DNA of 64,000 nt, taken from contig NW_027228792.1 in the NCBI RefSeq assembly GCF_019399895.1, positions 124,001-188,000 on the forward strand, read 5' to 3'. A program made the position numbers and the translations under genes. Below the pieces are notes generated by a model that did not search any database, had not been told where the DNA came from, and worked only from the letters and a program-made list of their open reading frames with translations. Below, piece by piece: positions 48,301 to 58,943 of this stretch. Position 1 is the stretch's first letter. Every line of letters begins with the position of its first letter. Origin of the DNA: Cardiocondyla obscurior (lineage: Eukaryota; Arthropoda; Insecta; Hymenoptera; Formicidae).

Positions 48301-51300
48301 AGAATATTTCCACGAAATCTGATCAACTATCTATTTTGCTGAATAGGGCTTCAATAGTTTCAAGACAACAACCAGTTACAACCAAGATTTATAAAAGTAT
48401 CGACATTGCATACATCATAGTAGAACGAAGCGCCTAAAGTCTTATCGTTATAAAAGCAATCAAAAAGAATTAACCGTGACTTTGTCTTTTATCATTGCGG
48501 CGGTTTTTGTTCGTAACAGTCTGATCTCGTTGTTGGTTGAAATATAGAAATTTCGAATTTACTAAATTTTACTAAATAAATTTACTGAAAGACTGTTGAT
48601 GACCATGGAGTTAAAAAGATAAAATATTACTGGGTCCGCTATGTACAAATTACTTGGTTTACCGAAAAATTACAATTAATTTTTGATGATAGCTCACTTT
48701 CGCGTCACAGCTATTACGATTAACTCTAATAATCGATAAGGATAAAAATTCTCAAATAAGTGGACGTTTACAAACCAAACCGCTAAACCACAACAAACAG
48801 CATTCGATTATTTGAACTCAATTTGCATCTTTCAAAGCTGGTCGCTGACGCATGCCATCTACGCACCTTGCATGAAAGTAAAACATACATTAACAACTAT
48901 TCGATAACGTTATTGGATTATCGAAGACATAGTTCTTACAAATAGTCACATTCACTACTGTGTGATGTGTACATTTGCAAACTGCATGCATACCCGCTGC
49001 TAGAAGAACTTGCCTCGTGTGAGAACAAGTCACACTCGTTTATCAAGAGGCACGGTAGTGCATCGCGCCAAGTATAGACGCAGCAAAGTACTACCCGTGC
49101 TCTTTTACACCAGACACCGTTTGAGAAAATTCGTACATGTTCGGATCTCTACAACGGCTAAACCGATCGCTTTCTACATACGTTCATCGTGTAGATTAGG
49201 GTCAAATTATGTTATAAAACTGCTTTTATTTTTTTACATTATCTACAAACAAAAATATCGCGATTTAAAGTTTGTTTGCAAAAGTAAAATAATAATATAA
49301 TTAATTCAGAAACCCCATTCTGGGAGCCACGAGATTTTGCCGTTGGTGAGTGGGCTTAGCCGGAAGGACGAAGGGGATCGCGCCCATCACCAACTAGTTT
49401 GGTGGCGGACGAGATCCCGTCGCCTGCCTCACGGCGAGTAAAAGAGCTGACGGGGCGCACTCTGCTGTATCGGCTTAGTCCGCCCCGAGTGTGACTGAAG
49501 AGGATCCCTATAAACGGGCTCTCCTCGGTGCATGGGACTCTCCGCGAGGAGAGTATGAATGAATGTGAAGACGTGGGGCGGATTGTGCTACCGGTGACCA
49601 AGGAGTGGCTCACAAAAGCCAAGGTGTTCGGACCGTGCCGAGGGCTGCGTGGCGCAGGGGGAGCTGCGTCTTGAACGGTCACTTCTGGACATCGGGCGAA
49701 ATCCAGGAGTAAGAAGCCAAGCCCCGGGCAACGCGGCTCTGCCCGGGTGATACCGCGCTTCCGCGACACTCGTGGGAACTTTATGGAACCGGACAAAATA
49801 CAAAACTTGAACTTAGATAACACCCTCCAGGGCGGGGCCTCGGAAGAGAGCCCTCGACCAGAGGACAACCTTGGGGATGGGGCGGGACCCTCGGGGGACC
49901 GTCCCAAAACCAAAAATAAGAGAAGCGGGGCTGCAAGGCGCCGCTTAAAGAAGCAGCTGCAGGGGGAGAAGGAGGGGGGTCAGTAAGTGACTCCCCTGAA
50001 TCAACCACAGCTGTTCAGGAAGGGGGGGATGGCGGGGCCCGGTCTAGAACGTGCAAACGGACCAGGTCGGACCACACGACTCCCAGTCCCAATGACTGCC
50101 GGGGCAAGAGACCTAAGGTCACGGACCAGGGATCATATGCTCAGGCAGCCAGGGGGATTGTCAGGTTAGCCTTCGTATTAGAGGGCTACCCTGACAAGAA
50201 GTTGGGGGCTGAGGAGGTCGCCCGGATCAGGAAAATAATCCGGGAAAGCATCCTCTAGCTCCCGGAGGGCACGAGGGCCCCGACCTTTTCCGGGTCGTGG
50301 GAGAGGCATGGGGCCCTCGTGTTCGCCTGCACCGACGAGGAGACTGGGAACTGGCTGAAAAGCCAGGCCCCGGGCTTCAAGTTGGAGGCGGGACCTCTGC
50401 GTGTGCTGCCGGCGGGAGAGCTTCCAAAGCGACATCGCCTGGTGGTACACGTAGAGGAACCGGGGCTATCTGCCCAGGAAGTTGAGGCTCCTGAACAGGC
50501 AGAACAAGGATCTCGTGGCCGGGGGGTGGCTCGTCACCCGGGGGAGCGAGAGGGGAGACGAAACAGGCTCCCATTTCGCTTGCCTGGTGGGTGGGACATC
50601 CCTCGAGGCACTGAGAGCCTGCGGATTCAGGTCCTTCTGCGGGACGGATCGGGCGGCTGTAAAGCTGCTTGACAAGGACCGCAAGGAGAATCCTGACGAG
50701 GGAGGAAAGACGGTTGAGGAGGCTGAACCGGCTTAGAAATGGCCGGGCTCGGCTTCCCAATAACCCAAATAAACTTGCACCATAGCAAAGGCGCCTCAGC
50801 GATCTTAGCCAGGAGCATGGCTATGGTGCAAACAGGTATAGCATTAATACAAGAGCCTTGGCTCTTAAATAATGCTGTAAAAGGCTTGGAAGGATGTGGC
50901 AAATTATATTATGCCCGCACAAGAACCCAGCCTAGAACTTGTATTTTGGTTAAAGGACTTAATGCAGTTTTAGTTCCACAGGTCAGCGACGGAGACCAGA
51001 AGGTGATACGGATCGGATCTTGCAACATCGACGGGAGGACCAAGGATTTGTACATTGGGTCCGTTTACATGCCCTACAACTCTCCGAAACCACCGCCGCA
51101 GAAAAGCGTGAGTAAACTGGTCGAAATGGCCAGGACCGAAAAATGTGAAATACTCTTAGGGTGTGACGCAAACTCCCATCACTTAAGTTGGGGGAGCACG
51201 GATATCAACCCAAGGGGAGAAAATTTACATAATTTCATTGTTAGGTCAGAGATGATCATCCTCAACCGAGGCAATGACTTCACCTTCATGGACTCAAGAA

Positions 51301-54300
51301 GACAAAAAGTTATTGACATTACGCTTTGCACGGGTGATCTGGCGAGCTTAGTGAGAGACTGGAGGGTCTTAAATGAACCTTCGGGATCGGACCATCGAAG
51401 CATACGCTACACCCTGCAAGCGGAAACGGATATAACATGGAGAAGAAACCCAAGGCAGACTAGGTAGAAGGACTACAGGGCAGAATTAACTGCCCAAGTA
51501 ACCAGGATCCCAACCAGATTCCACACTAAAAATAATTTAGACGAAACAACACAGAGACTTGGGGAGGTAATAACTAAGGCTTATGAGAACAACTGCACGG
51601 AGAGACAAAGAAGTGGTAAGACCAGAGTCCCATGGTGGAACCAAAAGCTGGGAAAGCTCAGGTCGACCACAAGATGTCTCGTCAATAAGGCAAAAAGCAC
51701 TGGACGAGCTGCCCACTGGGAGAGCTTTAGGCAAGCCCAAAGGGAATACAGCAAAGCCAAACGCAAAAGCTGAAAGAAATATTGCGAAAGTATTAAAGAA
51801 ACAGCAGAGGCCTCGAAACTGAGCAAAATCCTCAGCACGAATGAAAAATCGCAGTTGGGCTGTATAAAGTTACCAAATGGCGAATTCACGGATAATGTGC
51901 AAAACACACTAACACACCTAATAGAAGTCCACTTTCCGGGCTTCCAGACGAGTCAAAATAAGGCAGGCTGCACAGGAGAGAAGCCTAGAAACATCCACAA
52001 GCCCAGGGAATGGTCACTGGCAGCCAAGGTCGTATATCTTAAGGTAGTGCTCGGAATTAGTTGCTCATTTCGGCCCGATTTTAGAGACACCGCTTCCTTT
52101 CACTACATTTGGCCGGTCGTCAAACCGCGCGCGCGACGCTGTTTCTCAGGAGCGTTGTTATCTAAGAAATAGACTGGGGTAAGGGATATATTTAATATCA
52201 ATTATAATAGTTTTCCATATCACTTACGAGGTACTATTATTAATGCGTTTTTTTTAAGTGGTTTCCCCAGTAGGCCTATACGCATCAATAATAGTACCTC
52301 AAGGGTAATGTAGAAAACTATTATAATTGATATTAAATATATCCCTTACCCCAGTCTATTTCTTAGATAACAACGCTCCTGAGAAACAGCGTCGCGCGCG
52401 CGGTTTGACGACTCGGCCGGCCGATCGTCAAGTGTAGTGAAAAAAGGAGACGGTGTCCCTGTAATCGGGCCGAAATGTGCAACTAATTCCGAGCACTGCC
52501 CTAAGGGAATAGAATGGGCAGTAAACTCATTCGGCCCTTATAAAGCAGCGGGACCAGACGGCATATTCCCGGCCCTACTACAAAAGGGTCTGGGGGTGCT
52601 GATGGGACTACTAACAAAAATACTCAGGGCTAGTATTGCCCTGAGATATGTTCCAAAGGCTTGGGGAGGAACTAGAGTAGTTTTCATACCCAAGCCGGGG
52701 AGAAACGGGCATATAATAGCTAGAGATTACACACCCATCAGCTTGACTTCCTTTGTTTTAAAGACACTGGAGAGGCTGATTAATAGATACCTGAAAAGAG
52801 GGCCATTGATCCAACATCCGCTGGCCTCCTGTCAATACGCCTACAGGGAGGGCAGGTCGGCGGAAACGGCACTGCACCGACTAGTGGGGCGGATAGAGGG
52901 ACAGCTGGAGGACAAGGGTTACGCATTGGGAGTCTTCTTGGACATTGAGGGAGCTTTTGACAGCACCTCATATAAAGTAATACAAGAAGCACTGACCAAA
53001 CATGGAATATCAGAGGCACTGATTGACTGGACCCAGAGTATGCTTGCGAACAGGAGACTGAACGTAGAGCATGGGGAAATATCAGTCCAAGGAACACCCA
53101 CAAAAGGATGCCCACAGGGAAGAGTGCTTTCTCCACTGCTGTGGAGCATTGTGGTAAATGAACTACTGAGCAAACTAGAAGCAGCGGGAGTCTTCACCTA
53201 TGGCTATGCAAATGACATAGCCATAATAGCAAGAGGAAAATTTTTACCGATCCTTAGGGAGCTCATAGAAAGAGCACTCAAGATCACACAAAACTGGTGT
53301 CAGGCTAAAAGACTAACGGTTAATCCCGAGAAGACCTCAGCAATAATATTCAGCAGGAAATACAAACCGGAATCCATCAGGCCTTTAAAACTGTGGGGAG
53401 AGGAACTAAACTTCGTAACCTCAGTGAAATACCTGGGAGTTTTACTAGATACGAAACTGAGCTGGAAACTCCATCTGGAGGACAAAAGGAAAAAATTCTA
53501 CACGGCTTTTTGGGCCTGTAAAAGGGCACTAGAAAAATCCTGAAGCCTTAAACCGAGAGTGGCATTATGGCTGTACCAAGCCGTGCTATTACCCAGGCTT
53601 ACATACGCAGCAGTGGTATGGTGGCCCAGAGCGGGAAAAGTGGAGACGAAGAACCTACTGAAGAGCCTACAGGGAAGTTACCTGAGGGCTGCGGTAGGGA
53701 CTCAAATAGCGACACCCACGGCAGTGGCGCTGTGTATTTCCCCTCTGGACCAGCTAATCATTCACAACGCCAGACAAACGGCATATAGACTGCACTGTCA
53801 GGGGGAGTGGAGGGATGCTGGGATCGGCCATACGGCGCTCGGCTTCCTGAACAGTCCTCCTTTCACGTATAAACAGGTCAGAATCCCCAGGAAACACCAG
53901 GAAGGGAAAACCGTAGAGGTAATCATACCTTCTAGGGAACAGTGGAGAAAAGCAGACCTTCTGAACGAACTGGGACCTGATGTATGGTTTACAGACGGCT
54001 CGGGAAAAGACAACCGCCATGGGGTAGAAATTTATGGACCCACGAGGAAACATAGATCCAGCCTGCCTCTAGGAGAATACGCCACGGTCTTTCAAGCCGA
54101 GGTAAAAGCAATCGCCGAGTGCGCGCGAATACAGATTACTGATCAAACCAACAGCAAAAAAATATACATCTGCTCAGATAGCAGAGCAGCAATTAATGCC
54201 TTAATAAAGCAAAGCACGAATTCGATGACGGTCTGGAGCTGCATGAGGGCATTAAGCAAGCTGAGGGAGACTAATAAAGTCACCCTAGTATGGATTCCTG

Positions 54301-57300
54301 GACATCAGGGCATACATGGCAACGAGGTGGCTGACGAGCTCGCCAAGCAGAGAACTTTAATGGAACCTGCAGGGCGGGACGTGTACGTCCCTTTTGTCAT
54401 GGGAAAAAGGATAATCAGAGAGCTGCTTGAAAAAAGGCACCAAAAGTCGTGGAAAAACGAAACAGGATGCCGGCAGGCAAAGCTCCTGATGGAACAACCC
54501 AAACCAGAGAGGACGAAAGAACTCCTGGCAATGAGCAGACAAAAACTGAGAATAGGGATCGGCCTATTAACAGGACACGGAACCCTCAGGGCGCATCTGC
54601 ATAACCTAGGCATAGTGGAGCATTATAAGTGCAGGCTATGCGAGGAAGAAAACGAGGACAGTATACACATTCAGTGTCACTGTCCAGTACTGGCGATTAA
54701 ACGATACCTGTCCTGGGGAAAAATGTCTATAGACTCGAGACAGCTCAGAGAAGCGAGGGTGAACAGTCTGATTAGCCTGGCAAATCATGCTGGGCTGAAG
54801 ACAATACACCCTCGATGAAACAGTGGGGAGTCACAGAGGATCCAAAGGATCTAGGTGACCAAAAGGGACTTATGCAGTCACACCCACTAAATTTATTTCT
54901 ACTACTAATTCAGAAACGTCGTCATCATTGTCTCCCAAAATTTGTCCTTTTCGTTTTCGCGCCGCTAGATGGTGCAGATAGATTTATCAACTTTATTATA
55001 ATCGACTCTGGTGAGAGTTATAATGACAAACACAAGATGTCCGCGTTCATGTAAAAAAGCTTTTAATGGTAAGTAAAGCTTTCGAAAATAAATAGAAAAG
55101 TTCTATATTATTTTGGAAAATTCTTAACCGTTATTGAGAAAAAAATTAAAATGTATAAAGTGTATAGGCGTAAGAGCGATAAAGAAGCTACGCGTGAGTG
55201 AGCGCGACAGGCGAGTGGTGCCGTCGCCTGCTGCGCTCACTCACACGTAGCTTCCTTGTCGCTCTTGCGCTTGACAAATTAATGTTTTTCTCAATAACTG
55301 TTAAGAATTTTACAAAATAATACAAGATTTTTCTACTTATTTTCGGAAGCCCTACCCACCATTAAAAGCTTTTTTACATAAACGCGGACACCCTGTATAT
55401 TAACCTAAAATATTATGTTATTTCAAAAAGCGAGGTGTATGGCGTGTTATTATTAATTTCGCACCGCTAGATGATGCTTGATTTAGCGACTGTGTAGATA
55501 CCGATCTTTGCAAAAAAATTTGTTTAAACAATTAAAATCACTTGTTTTCAGTTAAATGTTACAACTACAAAATGAGTAAAATCCCCCCAAAATTACCTTT
55601 TTTTAAAAAAAAGTATAAAAAAGCATCAAGTATAAGTGCGCGAAATTAAAATAACTACAAAATAAATAAAATCACCCCCAAAACTAGACCCCCCAAAATG
55701 AACATAAAATGTTTACTGTAATATTGAATACTTTCTATTAAAGTTGTGAGATCAAATAATTGCGCTAAGAACCTAAAGAATCTAGATAATTTTAAACAGT
55801 ACAAACCATGAAAAACCGTACAAAAATAGATCTAGGTTTGTCCCGATAATATAACGGGGTAACGTAAAAAAAGAAAAAACAAAAAATCTTGGCGCAGCAA
55901 ACCAAATCTGATGCGTAACATAACGCAAAAAACAAAATTATAATTTGAGATTTTAAAGATTTGGTTTTTTGTTTTTTGTTTTACAGTTTTTTGAACTTAC
56001 ACTCGTTTCGAAGATATATGTTATAATGCAAATAACAAAGAAACCTGACAAATTTTTATTAAATACGATGTTTAATATGGGCTTTTATGAAGCAGTAAGT
56101 ATGATCATTAACAAAAACGGTTAGAAATAATAGAGAAGACAATCTTTTTAAGAATTAATATCTTAAGAAAAAAATATCTTAAAATTAATCTCTTAAAATT
56201 TGAACTTTGTAATATGATACTCTTTGTTAAGATATAAAGAAAAAATTTATCAAAAATAACCTTCAAAAAAACTTGGTAACAAGAAAGCGACATTGACGCT
56301 AGTTTTTTCTTTAATAATGCAGTTATTTTATAAAAAAAATATATGACTAGGCAACGTGCTTACGGTCAGTTCTATAATTATTAACGTGTTGTAAAAAATT
56401 ATCAAAAGTCGGTTGTTGATATTGTAACAAAAGTTGACATTACCAGCCAATTACGAAAAATTTATATAAAAACCAATAACATACTATGCATCCATTTAAC
56501 ATTCAACATTGACTAATTATATACACACCGATTGTAATAGAGTTTTGAAGCGGCAACGGTGGTTAACATACGCCAGTTAGCGTTGGAATTTATCAAACAT
56601 AAACATACGAAGCACGTATATATTCCAGGAACACTGAAGAGATCGAGAGGAAGAAAGAAACAGTAGTCAAGCACAATTTAATGCTGCATCCTTCAGTAAA
56701 ACGTGTGATAGAGATAAAACGTATTAGATAAGGTTTATACGTTCAAGCCGGCGAACATGAAATAAACGTACATTAAAAATACAACGGGAATCAGTTTATA
56801 TTTCGTGGTCTCAGTGTGACCTTACCACAAAATATGCGCAGGACCCAAAACGGCACGGCATAATACCGATTGCCACATCTTCTGCATACGCCGATTCGTA
56901 GCCAACGTGGTTGGAATCGAGAACTTTCGTCCCAGAATCACTTCAAAAAGCAACGTGCACACTGATTACTAAGAAGGAGGTTAAGTGCCACCGAGGAAAC
57001 GAAACGCCTTAGGCAATACGAGAGACAAGTTGTCGCCAGGACGAAAGCGGAGGTCAACTGCAACACTGCCGTCAAATTTTGTACCGATAGGTACCGACGT
57101 TCCGAAGAGCTAGAATGCCCGCGTAAGCGTCTCGTGGTGCAGGACTCAAAAGGATTACCTGTCCTGTAAGAAGCCTTCACGAAATAACCGTTTTTCTCTT
57201 CCTAATTTCAAGTACCGTACCAGAACCAGGCCGATTTTGGCGAGAGTAGGAGAGAAAGAGATGGACAAAGGGAAGAATTTGTTCTTTTTCCGTCTTCTTT

Positions 57301-58898
57301 TTTGTAACAGCAACGACCAGCATGTAGCGGACACATCGTAAGATCATACCGAAGAGCGTCGGAAAATCTCATCATAGGATCTTCTCTAGTTCTCTCTCAC
57401 TTGCATGTTCCGTTAAAAGATGCAGTATTAAACTGCCGTTTCACTACTTTTTTCCCCTCCCTTGACGCTCCGTGAAATATGTACGTCCTTTCTATATTTA
57501 TGTTTAATGGCCACAAACGCTAGCTTATACAGGGTGTCTCATACTAAAGTATCGTAATTGCAGAAGTAGGTAGGGCTTGTCAAGACAAATAGAAAAGTCT
57601 TATACCATTTTGCAAAATTCTCAATGGTTACTGAGAAAAAAATTAATTTGTCTAGCGCAAGAGCGACAAGGAAGCCACGCGAAAATGAACTCGACAGGCG
57701 AGTAGCTAAAAATGATGTCATCGCCTGTCGCGCTCGCGCTAGCGCTCTTGTGCTAAACAAATTAATTTTTTTCTTAATAACCATTGAGAATTTTACAAAA
57801 TAGTATAAGATTTTTCTATTTATCTTGACAAGCCCTACCTACTCCTGCAATTACGATACTTCAGTATGGGACACCGTATATATGCTAACCGGCTTTGCCA
57901 CAATAGAAAATCTTTATAGCCAGTGCGTATACATTCTATTTACTTAAAAAGAATAGACTCCGAATGTTACCAAAATAATGAAGCAAATGTATTATAAAAA
58001 ATCACAGTTGAATTGAGTTCCTTTTTTTTTTTCTTGATATTGACTTCATTTACTTAAACGACAATTCATAGAACATGTAAAGTTTATTTCAATTTCTTTT
58101 GTCATTCCACGTGTAGATGTCACTTTGTACGAGACTCTATACATACAGGGTGTCCGAAATATTATTAGCAATATTAAAACTGTGGGTAGGAAATCAGATT
58201 TGGAGACAAAAAGTCCTTTACGAATTTGTAAAATTTGTAACCATTATTAAAAAAAAATTAATTTGTATAGCACAAGAGCGACAAGGAAGCTGTGCGTAAG
58301 TGAGCGCGACAGACGACGGCGCCATTCCTAGCCATTTGCCTGTTGCGCTCACTCACGCGCAGCTTCTTTGTCGCTCTTACGCCTATACATTTTAAGCATT
58401 TTAATTTTTTTCTTAATAACGATTGAAAATTTTGCAAAATGGTACGGGACTTTTCTATTTGTATTTTTGAGTTCTATCTATAACTAAGAGATGCTCACTA
58501 CTCAACCAGACATCCTGTATATATATACAGGGTGTCCCAGATCAGTGGACGATGCCGAAAATGATAGGTAGATTTAATCGTATTAAAACGAAAAGTCCTG
58601 TACCATTTTGAAAAATTCTCAATAGTTTTCAAGAAAAAAATTAATTTATGTACGCGTAAGAGCGACGAAGAAGCGTGGGCTGAGTGAGCGCGACAGACGA
58701 CGGTGTTATTTCTAGTCATTCTACTGTCGCGCTCACTCACGCGCAGCTTTCTTGTCGCTCTTACGCTTATGCATTTTATATATTTTAATTTTTTTCTCGA
58801 AAACTATTGAGAATTTTTCAAAATGGTAAAAAACTTTTCGTTTTAATTTGATTAAATCTACCTATCATTTTCGGCATCGTCCACTGATCTGGGACACC

Positions 58899-58943
<45 letters not shown>

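Larger units (their letters stand above)
49314..54905 (+). mobile_element. APE-RT-RNase H non-LTR retrotransposon (I/LOA-group-like)
   Basis: A 5.6-kb element bounded by a 12-bp target duplication. It has a 5' UTR (about 470 bp), ORF1, then ORF2 with endonuclease, RT and RNase H, and a short 3' end without a long poly(A). RNase H in a non-LTR element points to the I/LOA/Outcast group rather than R1. A foldback (52038-52505) sits inside ORF2. Comparison with the intact repeat copy at 62333 confirms the insertion boundaries. Confidence 0.9.

Noticed and set aside
49356..49913. 185-codon minus-strand frame
   Set aside because: It lies antisense to the 5' UTR and ORF1 start of the 5.6-kb retrotransposon; no recognisable domain.
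56938..57180. Minus-strand 80-codon frame
   Set aside because: No recognisable domain; the plus strand over the same bases reads equally openly, so coding direction cannot be supported.
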